NCBI RefSeq assembly: GCF_032062135.1
Contig: NC_092861.1
Span: 144,671,770-144,735,769 of the forward strand
Source: Pyxicephalus adspersus
Taxonomy: Eukaryota > Chordata > Amphibia > Anura > Pyxicephalidae
Length of the DNA: 64,000 nt
Direction of reading: 5' to 3'
Made by a program: the position numbers and the translations under genes. How positions within the stretch are numbered: the first letter of the stretch is position 1; each line of letters starts with the position of its first letter. Below, piece by piece: positions 1-10,945 of the stretch. The notes beneath the pieces were generated by a model. The model was not told the origin of the DNA. It made no database searches and saw nothing but the letters and a program-made list of their open reading frames with translations.

Positions 1-371
1 GTGTCAGCGCTTTAGCAAGGAGGAGGTGTGACAAGTAACTACTATGCCACTCTATGTTCTCCTTGCTGGAGAGAAAGCTGTACCTGAGTACCAGCTTCTG
101 CATGACCTATTTGGTGAATCTGTGCTCCCCTCACCAATTCACCTTTTTTATTATTAATGCTAGTCATCAGATCACCAGTGATTAGGGGGAAGCAGCTATG
201 ACATATGGAAGCAAATCCCTGCTCTTCTATCCCTAGATGGCTGTCTGCACAAAAAGAGAGCAAAGCATCAAAAGTAAGTAATAGGGAAGGATCAGCTGCA
301 TTGAGAACACAGGGAATTCTGGTGATTAGTCCTTTGTCCTCTCTTTCTTTCTTTGGAAACAGATTCTGTGT
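1..371. other. unannotated intergenic stretch
   Basis: No gene, repeat or motif could be recognised here. The short open frames on both strands lack splice context and family resemblance. Confidence 0.5.
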
Positions 372-672
372 AAGACTACGTACACACGTGCAATAATTGT
401 CTTTAGAAAACGAAGATTAATGACCGATCATCCATTATTCACCATTATTTTGAATGAACGTATTGTGCATGATTCTGTACATGTTATAACGATACAATCG
501 TTCAAATATAATCCACCAATACTGTACACACACTAGATATAATCGTTTGAAAGATGCAGAAATTGACGTGCAGCGGAGAAAGTGGCATCATTGGCCAGTG
601 GTTGTGCACTTTTTTGTCAACAATTATCGGACGATCAGTTGTTAGTCGGACGATCAGTGTGTACATAGTCTA
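372..672. mobile_element. MITE-like DNA element with ~17-bp terminal inverted repeats
   Basis: The left end reads AAGACTACGTACACACG and the right end is the inverse of AGACTATGTACACAC. The interior has many CGATC/GATCG and ATAATTGTC/GACAATTAT words. The same termini bound copies at 9566-9998, 58330-58632 and 58699-58976, so this is one non-autonomous family. No transposase reading frame is visible. The superfamily is not assigned because the target duplication is unclear. Confidence 0.7.
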
Positions 673-2109
673 ACAGTATTGGGGTATCGTCATGGCTTTT
701 TTGCCAGATGAACATCATTTTGCCCATCTCAAATTTTTTTCTCAAAATTATCTCTATTTGTGCACAGTTTAAAGCAAAGTTCTTCCAGCAATATATAATA
801 ATAATAATATTAATAATAATAATAAATAATAAAATAGCCTCAAACAAAATGCTTGTTCCTGTTTAAAGCAAAAGAAAGAACATGAATGGTTACTGCTGCA
901 AAGTTTTGTAAAATAATCATTTCAGACAGATCTAAAAAACAGTTTTTTCTTAAAGCTTTCTAACTAGACCAACACAGGGAGAAAATATTTGCTTTTGTGC
1001 TTCGATGGTAAACCCAACCTGAAAAAAAAGAATGTTTGAAAGGCACCTCTGCTTGGATCCATTGCTTTGGTTCATTTCATTGAAATGGCTAATACTTTAA
1101 TGTCTCATTCCATATCTGCAAGTGATTGGCCCGCTCTATAATGGAACTGATATGGCGCACTCTTAAAACACCATAAACCGGATAGGTAACTTCCCGTGCT
1201 AGGCAATAAACACAGCAGATTTAAGACGTGCTATTCCCCAACATCGATGTATCAATTTGCAACTGAAGACATCAAGAGATGTTCTTCATGCCCAGGTGCT
1301 TCTTGTTGCAAATAGTTTTGGACACATCTAAGTCAATATGCAAACAGGATTCGGGTCCTTAAACATTTTTTTAGAAAATGAAAAGTTGACCTTGAAATGC
1401 ACTTTGGTGTTACTCAGCAGTAACCAATATGTCATTTTTCATGATAATAATTTGCTTTAATTAGCAGACAATTAGAGCAAATAATAAAAATGAAATGACA
1501 CCTTGAAATTAACGAAGCATCGTTTTTTTCACATTTTTATTGTCCTTTCTGGTATGGCCGGGCCTGGCTTGTATGTATAAGGGGTCTGTTTTAAACTTAT
1601 ATCTAAAAATTTTCAATCAAGGTAATGGAAACGAGTCAAAGACAAGGGTAAAACTTGTTTTATCAAATGAGATTTAAAAATAGAAAAGGTGGTGACATAT
1701 TTTATAGAAGAGAAGAAAGTCACACGCGGGGTAAGATAAAAATGGTGGGGGGCATTGATGGCAACAAAATCAGCAATGGATTATGGAGAGTGAGGGGAGA
1801 GACATTAAGGAGTGGCTGAACCATGCAAGGTATAAGCAAGGACATTTTGGAGAAAGTAAAAATTGAATGCCAACTCTGGGCAGCTGAAAAAAATTGTCCC
1901 ATGCCCATGAATATTGTCCTCCTGTTCTCTGCAAGGGTTAAATGCTTATTTAGAGGCGGATGTATAAGCTGTAATGGTTCCTTTTTCTGCACTCCTGCAG
2001 GTTTTCTCCCAGTTTTTTGACCAGTCCCCCAAAGTTGCTGCTTTCCATTGGCCACAGGTATCCAAATACCACCACGTTCAATGCAGGCCAGAAAGTTCTT
2101 CATTATACT
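673..2109. other. AT-rich intergenic stretch with an (AAT)n tract
   Basis: An imperfect AAT microsatellite occupies about 791-834. The rest shows no recognisable gene or repeat; the longest frames (1720-2103 minus, 2017-2418 plus) have no family signature and run into the next transposon. Confidence 0.5.
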
Positions 2110-2527
2110 TTAACCTCCCTGGCAGTACAGTTAATGAGGATTTTTCAATGTAAAAGCGGTACATTCATTTTAAATTTCCCGCAGGGTCCCACTTACCTGC
2201 GTAACGGTCCTGCCCCCGAGCATAAGACTTGCGAGCAGATGCTCAGCTGGCCTCTGCTTCCTCTGGCCTCACATTCCCAACATTCACACGCTGGGCACGC
2301 AGATGCCAGCCAGGCATCGCAAGGTTACGAAGATGCCCGGCCAGCATCGCCAGGGGACGAAGATATCAGGTTGAGCATGCCACGGACATTGCTGGAGGAC
2401 GCCACTGGAACAAGGTAGGACTTTTAATCTCCCTGGAAATTCCACCCTGAGTGTGGCTCGGGGTTACAGCTTTTGGTATGGCGAATCCACCACGAGACAC
2501 ACTCGGGAATACCCCCAGGGAGGTTAA
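2110..2527. mobile_element. piggyBac-like MITE with TTAA target duplication
   Basis: TTAA occurs at 2110-2113 and 2524-2527, directly outside inverted termini CCTCCCTGG (2114) and CCAGGGAGG (ending 2523). A TTAA duplication with CC-starting termini is the piggyBac hallmark. Inside, a ~30-bp GC-rich motif (ATCGC..AGG..ACGAAGAT) is repeated around 2305-2365. No transposase is present, so it is non-autonomous. The superfamily call is inference from the ends. Confidence 0.7.
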
Positions 2528-2671
2528 GATGGGAAGTACCCATACATATCCTAGAAGCCTAGGAAAAGTTTTGGCTGTTTTATGAGTTCTTATGCTGTTC
2601 TCTTTAGAAAAAATCAACTGCCTAACCATTGCAGTTCCTGGGATTGGTGGGGCGATGGGGAGGGTATTTTT

Positions 2672-2897
2672 AAAGCTGAGAGTTAAGCTTTAAAAATACC
2701 AATTAGATGGGAGAATTGGAACCTAGTGAACTTAAGTGATCTAGCAAACCTGCAATAGATTTGTTCAAGGAATGAAAACATTTGCCAACTAATAGAAAAC
2801 TATTTTATGAAATCCATTTTAGGTTTGTTAGATGACCCAGGTTCTCCCATGATAGTCTATCTTCTCCTGTTTTGGAGAGCTTTATTAAATCAGGTCC
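2672..2897. mobile_element. palindromic MITE, family with GGCCTGATTTATTAAAGCTC ends
   Basis: The right end is clear (GGAGAGCTTTATTAAATCAGG, ending near 2897) and the left arm is decayed. The interior carries the family words AGCAAACCTG and CATTTGCCAA. Better copies at 59254-59475 and 61157-61372 show that the full unit is about 220 bp and is two inverted ~90-bp arms. Confidence 0.6.
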
Positions 2898-3317
2898 AAT
2901 GTGTTTGCATAAATTGTGTTTGCCAGGATGGGTTTGTGTAATGGCTGTGTACATATGTGCAATTTTTGTCACTGGAAACAATCTTTCACGTAATAGATAA
3001 ACAAGCACACACAGCTTGTATAGCCCCCCATTGTTCCCCATCAGTTGTTCATGGATACCTCCTGATATCCATGAATGAAGTTGATGATTCTCCACAAACA
3101 CGATCCTTCATATCAGGTGAGAATACTCTGACTTGTGTACATAGCCACCATTTAGGTATACATACCTTCAAAAAATATTTGCTGAATGTCAGATTCTCTG
3201 CTTTATAAATGGACCCCATGTTGCTTGGCTCTGAAGACCATGAGTCAGACCTAAAGTTACCATTAAGATTTGTTTTAAGAGCAATCTCAACCCAAACATC
3301 TGAACCAACACATCTGA

Positions 3318-3470
3318 ACAGGATTCTGTAAAACTGTAAGGTTCCTCCAGAGGTTGCTAGGGGTTCCTTGAGCAATTTGTGCCCCTCAGGTCATTATTGA
3401 TCTTTTTGGCTATTTGTAATGGTGAGCATTCTTCCCAATGGCCAGCTATGTAATAAGCATTCTTCCCAAT
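3318..3470. mobile_element. hAT-like relic (AGGGTTCC family)
   Basis: It carries the words AAGGTTCCTCCAGAGGTTGC, GGGTTCCTTGAGCAATTTG and GATCTTTTTGGCTATTTG. The same words recur at 4480-4610, 24470-24715, 26026-26262 and 56372-56665. Other copies start with a hAT-like CTCAACC(A)AGGGTTCC end, so a hAT origin is likely but unproven. Confidence 0.45.
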
Positions 3471-3559
3471 GCCCATCACAATAATGTACTGTGAGCCGTG
3501 AATATAGTAATTATAGAAGGAGATCCTTGAGGAACTTAAAGTTTGTTTCTCTCATGTTT

Positions 3560-4190
3560 AAAAAGACAAGCAGCACCATGTTAGACCCTTCAAACCAGCA
3601 TGAATATGACGTTGAGAACGCCTTCCAATTATGATATAATATTAAACAAAAAATGGCGCTAACATACTGTTCTAGTTTGCCGACGGTATCGATACTGAAG
3701 TCATAGAGACTTATAATTCTTTCAGGCAATGCTTTTAATTGTCTAGCCTAAATAGTATCAAACAATGAACCCGCGTGTCTTATTTTAGGGTCCATCTAGC
3801 CTTCTTGAGAAGATATAATGGACCTCATTCTCATTTACTCCAAGTCTGTGCAGTTCCTAAAACATCTAAATGGCCATTAATTTAATCAGGTAATTTAACT
3901 CTCGTGGTGGAAAATGCCACTAGCAAGTTGTCACGGAATACGATTATAGGTGTGACATTTCTCTCACGCGACGGCGGGCATACTTTGATACATCATTTTC
4001 TTTTTGAAGGTTAAGCTCAGATAACCTGCCTTTGGCATTTAATTAGCTCCATATTAAACACTCTTTTAATAATAAAATGATTAAAAATTTTATTGCTTCT
4101 TAAATGAGGCCCTTTTAGGTAGATTTAATGAGTTGGTTACTGAGAGCACTTCTCTTTTTCTTTTTTTTTTTCTTTTCCTCCACAGCCTGG
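3560..4190. other. single-copy AT-rich block, possible conserved non-coding element
   Basis: There is no resemblance to the repeats seen elsewhere in the window. The block keeps several CpGs (ATCGATA, CGCGACGGCG) in AT-rich surroundings with homeobox-type cores (TTAATTAA-like, TAATTTAAC, CATTTAATTAG). That texture fits a developmental enhancer, but conservation was not tested. Confidence 0.25.
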
Positions 4191-4479
4191 CATGTAATGA
4201 TAATCGGCAGTATGCGGTGCAAAATCTCTGTTTTATTCAAATGACGACTATAACCATTTTCTATAAAAATTCTCCTGTGTTTTTAGGCTTAACTGTTAAA
4301 GGGAGAAGATACTTTTATTTTTTGCAGATGGGCACTTTGTCATGAACTTTTACATGAGAAGTTTTAAAGGATGACTTCACTTGTTAATGATTTAATTGAT
4401 GTCCGGTGAGATTTCATGTTATGTCCTGGTGATCATAAAGGAAGCATAGGGAGATTTTCCAAATAACATGTTTCTCCAC

Positions 4480-4610
4480 CAGGGTTCCTGCAGGGGTTAC
4501 GGGGGTTCCTTGGGCAATAAACAATTTGTACCTCTCAGTTTAAGTCACACAATGATCTTTTTGGCTATCTGTAACGGTGACATTTTTACCGGGCCAACTA
4601 AGGCAACCAG
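4480..4610. mobile_element. hAT-like relic (AGGGTTCC family)
   Basis: This is a short copy of the family at 3318-3470: CACCAGGGTTCCTGCAGGGG, then GGGTTCCTTGGGCAA and GATCTTTTTGGCTATCTG. The flanking 4611-5045 holds nothing recognisable. Confidence 0.45.
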
Positions 4611-5384
4611 AGTGTGCAACTGATACGGGAGCCAATTCTACCTTTGCTGTTCCACCTGTGTTCTGCACAAACTGATAGCTCAGTCCTGCAGCAGACATTG
4701 CAGCTCTCCCTGTGTGACCAGAGGTAATCTACAATGCTATCATCGTGACAGCCACCCATTATGTAAAGTGAACACATTCCTCCTGTGCAATCTGCAAGAG
4801 AAAGCACAAGCACTGCGCTGCATTTGTTTAGGAATCAAAGCTTCTTTTGTAGCTTACATTCATAAATACCTTTTATGTGCAAATTTAAAATAAATGGCAA
4901 ATGTTGAGCCCCTATTTGATTCACTAACCCTGTTTAATGTCCGTTACCGGTCTTATTGCTTGGTCTAGTTAGGTTGAAGTTTTGCTTTAAAATTGTTCTA
5001 AACTAAAATGTAAAATGGAAGCATTGCAATGTATTTTTAGTAATACAGGTACTCCCCGGATTAAAGACATTCAACATACGGCAACTCCTAGATACAAACG
5101 GGGCTTCCCTGCTTACTCGTTGGCAGGATGGAGGCTTGATTGGGGGAGGGGCGGTTCGCATGACTTGCAGAACAAATCTTTTGCTGAACACAGGTGAGGT
5201 TCTGGGTGATCTAAGGACTCTGGTGATCTTAAGCACTTCTGCAACCTCTTGTAACTCTTTAATGACCAAGACAAACTCTGCAGTTGTTTCTTTTTGCATA
5301 TCAAAGCACAGCTTGCTCCAGAAGTTAATGAATGTCTAGGCTCCATTAAGATTTTTTTTTTTTTGTGTTTGCTTTGTTTGTGAA

Positions 5385-5880
5385 TAAAGCGTACCTAAAC
5401 TCAGAATTATAACTTTACATAAAAGGGTAGATAACCCTTTCATGTAGGGTAAAAATTCAGTTTTTTTTTGTGTGCAACACCCTTTTTAAAAAAAAATAGG
5501 TATGCAGCACCACCCCCTAATTCTGAATGGGAACGCAAAGCCTCCCGGGATACCTACGTCAGGCATCCTGGGAGGCTCTTGGGCGCCCCTACGGATGTCC
5601 GCGCAAAAGGAGCCTTTTTGCTCAGAGGAAAATTTGCCGATCTCACACATGCGCAGTGAGATCGGCAAATTTTTTTTTCATCCTACATCACCCGATCTCA
5701 GGCCTGGGTCGGTGACGTAGGATGAAGAACCCAAGAGAGTAGACGAAGATGGCGGCACCTGGAGCGCCGGCTCCGGGATGGTTGTTGGGACGACACAGGA
5801 CCAAATGCTAGACACCCCTAGAGTGATCGGTCTGCCCTGCGGGATTGAAGGTAAGTGTGTTTTTGTTTTGTGTTTTTTTG
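5385..5880 (+). mobile_element. nested repeat with promoter-like motifs and a splice donor (copy 1)
   Basis: It begins near GCGTACCTAAACTCAG and has an early small palindrome (ACATAAAAGGGT / ACCCTTTcATGT). It then holds an 18-bp inverted repeat around ACATGCGCA, a YY1-type GAAGATGGCGGC near 5747-5758, and a consensus donor, GATTGAAG followed by GTAAGTG at 5851. A second copy lies at 21425-21850 and a diverged relative at 11870-12280. All three are in the same orientation as RRP15. It disrupts the older Tigger-like element. The family name is not known to me. Confidence 0.6.
5629..5673. repeat. perfect 18-bp inverted repeat with 9-nt loop
   Basis: The arms at 5629-5646 and 5656-5673 (AAAATTTGCCGATCTCAC and its exact complement) flank the loop ACATGCGCA. 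The loop resembles an NRF1 half-site. The copy at about 21627-21678 keeps the structure with two mismatches. Confidence 0.85.
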
Positions 5881-6065
5881 AGGATTTTATACAGTAACTG
5901 ACACCACACTGCCTAATTATATGTTGAGACAAACTTCTGTCCTAATTGAATTTATTAAAATGATGTACTGTACCTGTTCTGACTTACATACAAATTGAAC
6001 TTAAGAACAGACCCTATCTTGTTTGTAACCCAGGGACTACCTGTATAGCATCAAGTTTACACTAT

Positions 6066-6206
6066 GGACTCTATTTATAAAAACAGGGAATTAACCATTC
6101 CCTCGTGGGAATCAATGTGTGCCTCTAAAACACATGAACCTAGAAGAGTCCCACAAGGGAATGTTTAAGGGAATGTCTGATTCCCTGTTTTATAAATAGA
6201 GCCCGT
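6066..6206. mobile_element. short hairpin MITE
   Basis: The outer arms are near-perfect complements: ACTCTATTTATAAAAACAGG at 6068 and its inverse CCTGTTTTATAAATAGAGC ending near 6203. The unit is about 140 bp and non-coding. Inner words CATTCCCTCGTGGGAAT and CCCACAAGGGAATG add further self-complementarity. Confidence 0.65.
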
Positions 6207-6880
6207 ACAGTTTTTTTAATCAATATTTTTGTTAAATCAGTTGTTTACCATTTCTTACCTAAAGATTTAGCTAGTAAATATCAAATATTCATCCATCCCC
6301 ACCCCGCCTTGACAGCTATAAATTCATCTCAACTCAACATTCATGTTCATATATACAGTATCTTTCTCCCCCTCACAGCCATATATACAATGTAACCCTA
6401 TTCCCCTAACATCTTAGGAATGGATAGATGGATGTGCAACATGAGCGGCTGCACATGGGCACCATGCCCTATCCAACCACAAGGGACAGTTTGGCAGAGG
6501 TACCATAGGTCAGTTCTACACAGGGACCCACTGGTAACTGCTTACATTACCAGTACGCCTCTCACTCCCTCCCCTCATAACACAATGTAATGCACGGCAG
6601 TGTGTTGTATTACCATGAGGTGGATTCCCTTGTTGGGTAAACCATTGTGCTTTTCATGCATGGTGGTAATATTGGTGTTACTGCACTGAATACATGAGAA
6701 AGCGGTACAATTGGTAGGTCATATCAGATACAGCTATCCATTCATTTATTCTAGAAAATGACTCCACAGAGTCTTTGTTTCACAGCACACTCATAAACTA
6801 AGAAAAATAAACTAGGAATTTTTGCAGGTAAAAAAACAGCAACTAAAAAAAATATTCATTTTTTTATACCACACACTATA
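6207..6880. other. unannotated intergenic stretch
   Basis: No repeat, gene or strong motif was recognised. Confidence 0.5.
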
Positions 6881-7010
6881 GGCCTGATTTATTAAAGCTC
6901 TACAAGATAGGAAAGGATAGACTATCATGGGAGAACCTGGGTTATCCAGCAAACCTGGAATAGATCTGCTCCAGGACATAAAACATTTGCCAAATTTTAG
7001 CAAATGATCT
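6881..7010. mobile_element. palindromic MITE, left half
   Basis: It starts GGCCTGATTTATTAAAGCTC at 6881 and runs through AGACTATCATGGGAGAACC and CAGCAAACCTGGAATAGATC. The right arm is missing. Confidence 0.65.
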
Positions 7011-7033
7011 TAAGGTTGGCGACTGCTGCTTTA

Positions 7034-7345
7034 TAGCACTATTCTCAGCCATGGCTCTGTGAATCCCTAGGGTTCCCCCAGCTGTTGCTTCCATGAACTG
7101 TGGCTAATTGACCTAATTTTCTATGTTAGGGGGCTAATGTCATGTGGAAGGACAGACTCCATGACACTCATTTTTGCTTTCTATAGGGGAGGCAGTCTTG
7201 CACCAACTCTAAGAGTTGTGTTCTTTCCACTGGTCACCAATATATGAGGCTTTTTTGACCACAAACCCCCAATAAATTGATTTTAGCAGGGTTTTTCCCA
7301 AAACCTGAACGTAACTTTAGGGGTTGCTCAGGGGTACAAAGAGGC
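7034..7345. mobile_element. hAT-like relic (AGGGTTCC family), degraded
   Basis: It starts near TTCTCAGCCATGGCTCTGTG and has CTAGGGTTCCCCCAGCTG. The far end has GGGGTTGCTCAGGGG. There is no coding frame. Confidence 0.35.
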
Positions 7346-7729
7346 TGCTCTACAGTATTTCCCTGCATTAAAGGGATCTACGGAAGTGAAAAGAGAAGTG
7401 GAGGAGCTTAAATAGAAATATTGAAGCTACCATTACTGACCTGCCCAAGGTCCTAGGGATGCCATCTTTATAATGGTTGAGCAAATATTTAGAAAATTCA
7501 TACCTACCTACCTCTTAAAATTTTCAGGTGACATAGTGATGGCATGACCAGATCCTTGGTCATTAGTGAAGACCGAAGCTGCCAGTTGCCCCAAAAGTTG
7601 GGTGTCTTGTTAATATATATCAATAACCAGGTGCTGTGCTTGTTGATAGCAATATACAGATTGAAAGCAGGAAGGGGTAAATGAAAAACACCTCTACCAT
7701 TTATTTTTTGTGTCCCGGGGGAGTCCTCT
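7346..7729. other. unannotated intergenic stretch
   Basis: No gene or recognisable repeat. Confidence 0.5.
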
Positions 7730-8600
7730 GATTCTGGGTGCAGCAATGAGCGTTTAAAGGGAAGGTCAGTGACCTTCAGTTGACTTTGCAGAACAAATCC
7801 ACCAATCTCCCATCATTGAAAGCCAACACTGTTAAAAATGCAGCAAAGATATGTGAGGTCATGGAAAAAGTTTACCCACAAATTCACTTTTCTTGAGGTC
7901 CATTTTAGTTGTGATCACAAATCTCTCCCAAAATTTTGCACTGGCCCCATACAACTTACACCAAGCCTTGGAAACACACAACCTCCATGCCAATATCCAC
8001 CATTGTTAGACATCAACTGCTTAAAGTCCAGAGTGCTGAAAGTCCAAAGCCTAGCCAAGGGTGATTTGGAGGCTATTTTCTGATTGGCTGGCGGGAGGAG
8101 CGATACTGATTAAATCTGGAAGAGCAGGCGCCCGCAGATTTAGAACTGCAGGCGAGGAAGAGGTAAGTGTGACAGGGATTACAGGAAGGATTTGTAGGAA
8201 GGGGGGCCACAGGGCAGAATGTTATTCCACCACCCTCCCATCACTGAAAGCCATCACACCACCAAAGATATGTAAGGTCATGGGATAATTCCACCCATAA
8301 ATTCACATTTTTGATTTCTATTTGGTAATTTGGTGGTAATTTATCACATTTCTCACAATTTTAACCTAAAGTATGCTGGGCCCTGAAAACACCTCCTGAC
8401 CCATAGCTGCCTTTGTTAGACTGCTGAAAGTCTCCAGTGCTTCCTACTACTCCTCCATGACACCCGAGGGAAACAAATGTGATAATATTGATGATAAATG
8501 TGATGGAATGACCTTGCATGTATTATCTGTAGTTATCATGATTCCTCAGATTCTGGGTGCAACAATTAGTGTTAAAGGGAAGGTCATCTGAAGGCGGCCA
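7730..8600. repeat. diverged direct duplication
   Basis: The word order GATTCTGGGTGCAGCAAT, AAAGGGAAGGTCA, CTCCCATCATTGAAAGCCA, AAAGATATGTGAGGTCATGG, AATTCAC, GTTAGAC, CTGAAAGTC occurs at 7730-8050. Most of it recurs at 8226-8450, and the first words recur at 8549. Between them, 8070-8185 resembles the 3' end of the LTR at 37420-38138 (TTGGC..GAACTGC..GAGGAAGAGGTA..TGTGACA). This suggests old units separated by LTR-like pieces. No host gene is visible. Confidence 0.45.
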
Positions 8601-8606
8601 TAGTGG

Positions 8607-8898
8607 AGAATAGTGATGAGCGAATTTCTCGAATATTCAATTCAGCCGGTTCGCCGAATTTTCCGAAAAGATTTTCTTAGATCCAAATTTATTTGCAGTA
8701 AATCGCGTTAAAAATGGCAATTTCCGGCTATTTCAGCGATTTCGCAGTTGCCGTGCAGTACTTCTACTGTGTATTCTTAGATAGAGTTTCCCTATTCATC
8801 CCCTGTAGTGCCCAAAGATCGTAGTAGAATCCCTAATGTCCTCACACATGCAGCCGCCATTTCAGGAAAAATTGAGATTCGTTACCACGAATCGGGAG
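8607..8898. repeat. unclassified repeat-like sequence abutting the gap
   Basis: It contains GTGATGAGCGAATTTCTCGA, TTCGCCGAATTTTCCGAAAAG and similar TTCG/CGAA-rich words. The style is of a dispersed frog repeat, recalled from experience and not verified. It runs directly into the unsequenced gap. Confidence 0.35.
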
Positions 8899-9245
8899 NN
8901 NNNNNNNNNNNNNNNNNNNNNNNNNNNNNNNNNNNNNNNNNNNNNNNNNNNNNNNNNNNNNNNNNNNNNNNNNNNNNNNNNNNNNNNNNNNNNNNNNNNN
9001 NNNNNNNNNNNNNNNNNNNNNNNNNNNNNNNNNNNNNNNNNNNNNNNNNNNNNNNNNNNNNNNNNNNNNNNNNNNNNNNNNNNNNNNNNNNNNNNNNNNN
9101 NNNNNNNNNNNNNNNNNNNNNNNNNNNNNNNNNNNNNNNNNNNNNNNNNNNNNNNNNNNNNNNNNNNNNNNNNNNNNNNNNNNNNNNNNNNNNNNNNNNN
9201 NNNNNNNNNNNNNNNNNNNNNNNNNNNNNNNNNNNNNNNNNNNNN
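8899..9245. other. assembly gap (347 N)
   Basis: Unsequenced bases. Reading frames called across it are artefacts. Confidence 0.99.
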
Positions 9246-9565
9246 TTATGAATAACAGCGGGGAAGCCGAAGTCCCGAATAAGTAAATGAGCAATGAACA
9301 TGATGACATAGCTGCAGGGCACGCTGGTAACATGTGTCACACCTAATATTATGCAGACAAAGAATTATTCAAAAATTTCAGGCATTTAATAACACATTAT
9401 AAAGCTGATTGACCCAAGGCATATGGATTGAGTCCCCATGGTTCAAGGTAATGGGAGCCCTAAGGGGGAACAAATTAAGGTATTCATTGGTCATTTGGTT
9501 TCAGAGGGGTCTATCCAAGCAGATATTTTAGTATTGGATAAAAGGGATGCTCTTTACATACAGAC

Positions 9566-9998
9566 TAATGCTACATACACACGTACAAGAATTATCGTTG
9601 GAAACGAACGACTAAAGACCGGCTGTCCAATAATTGTGATCAAAAAAACAACGACTGGCCAACGATGCTGATGAACGAGGAATGTCGCTGGAAACGAACG
9701 ACCGTCCTGGCAGATCTGATTGGCCGATAATCATTCGCTATCTATTTTGTGTACGGTCGTTCAGTGATCGTAGATGGTTCTGTAGTACATTTTCTCCTTT
9801 ACATGTCACTTCCTGCATCATTCAAAGGATCGTATCTAGTCTATGTACATTATTGGTGGATTATATTTAAACAATCGTATCATTATAGCATGTACTGTGC
9901 ACTATACGATCGTTCAAAATAATTGTGAATAATCATTGATCGGAGAATATCCGTTCATTTTCCAACGATAACTTTTGCACGTGTGTACGTAGCCTTAG
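9566..9998. mobile_element. MITE-like DNA element, 433 bp
   Basis: The ends are CTAATGCTACATACACACGT and its inverse ACGTGTGTACGTAGCCTTAG. It is the longest copy of the family at 372-672, with an extra ~130 bp in the middle. The family termini approximate CTAAGGCTACGTACACACG. Confidence 0.75.
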
Positions 9999-10667
9999 GA
10001 TCTTTATTCCCTGCCCCAGGGAGCTGCTGGAGGGTGCAGACAAAATTTCCATTCAGGGTGGGAATTATTGATGAGAAACCCTAATTTCCAGATCTGCTCG
10101 ACTCCTCATTTCAGAAAAGATCCAGATCTGTCGCCTGAAGATTGCAGATAACCAGTCCTAAATTATATTATCAGCCTGCCCAGTCATATAAACTACACAA
10201 CACCCCCCTACCCAAGGTGACAACAGTACAGCGGGCAGACATGTGTAAGGTTCAGCCTGGGTGGCAACAATGGCTCCCTCTAGACGGAGAAGAGAGTCAA
10301 GAAAAGTAGAAGATATATTAAAAGCAAGATTCTGAAAATAAAGGAAAAAAAAAGAATGCAACTGCTAGATAAATTATTAATACATTGCAAATTTATTTTT
10401 GTTTCCAAGCTTAGATATGCTCATAAACCTTAGCTTTGATTGATTTTTTTATTCCTCCACCCCATATGGTGTACAAAAATATATAAATTTTAGCACTGAT
10501 AAGCCTTTCCACCCTCTAGTACTGGCTTTGTGTATTCTGCTGAAGCACCTTTTCGGGGTTGATTGACACAGAATATCATATAAATGCTTCTTATAAGCCA
10601 TGGCTGTCATTGCCCCTCCTCTTGAAAGTGCAATTTCCCACCATTCTTGGCACTCATATTATATCGG
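9999..10667. other. unannotated intergenic stretch
   Basis: AT-rich; no gene or repeat recognised. Confidence 0.45.
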
Positions 10668-10945
10668 CCATCCTCAACCAAGGTCGGGTGGAATCCCCAT
10701 GGTTCTTTAAGAAATTGCCAGGAGTTCCTTGAACCCTTCATTGCTCATGGGATGGCACCAACAAAGTGTCAAGGCCAACACCATTTGGTGAGCCAGCTGC
10801 ATGAACCCAACGACCTTTACAGATGTTTGTGAAGTAATATCCATCAATATATGGGGAACATTTTTCTAACTAGCAAGAAATGCAAACAGTTTGTTCCCAT
10901 TGATTATTTCAGGGGTTCTTCAACACCTGAAAACTATTCTAAGGG
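10668..10945. mobile_element. hAT-like relic (AGGGTTCC family), degraded
   Basis: It reads CCATCCTCAACCAAGGTCGG, CCATGGTTCTTTAAGAAATT and GGAGTTCCTTGAACCCTTCA, with a decayed right part TTCAGGGGTTCTTCAACACC. Assignment is by word similarity only. Confidence 0.35.

Larger units (their letters stand above)
5046..6043. mobile_element. pogo/Tigger-like DNA element, TA-flanked, interrupted by a nested insertion
   Basis: The ends are CAGGTACTCCCCGG (5046) and GGGACTACCTG (ending 6043), each bordered by TA (5044-5045 and 6044-6045). A TA target site with CAGG..CCTG ends is typical of pogo/Tigger members of Tc1/mariner. Two uninterrupted copies in the opposite orientation lie at 49471-49972 and 51793-52319. 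Comparison with them shows that about 5385-5880 is a later insertion. Confidence 0.75.

Noticed and set aside
5003..5346. overlapping frames of 67-98 residues repeated at 49774 and 52007
   Set aside because: They recur because the DNA is a Tigger-like element in several copies; all are short and lack transposase motifs.
8808..9340. reading frames across 8808-9340 on both strands
   Set aside because: They consist almost entirely of unsequenced N bases.
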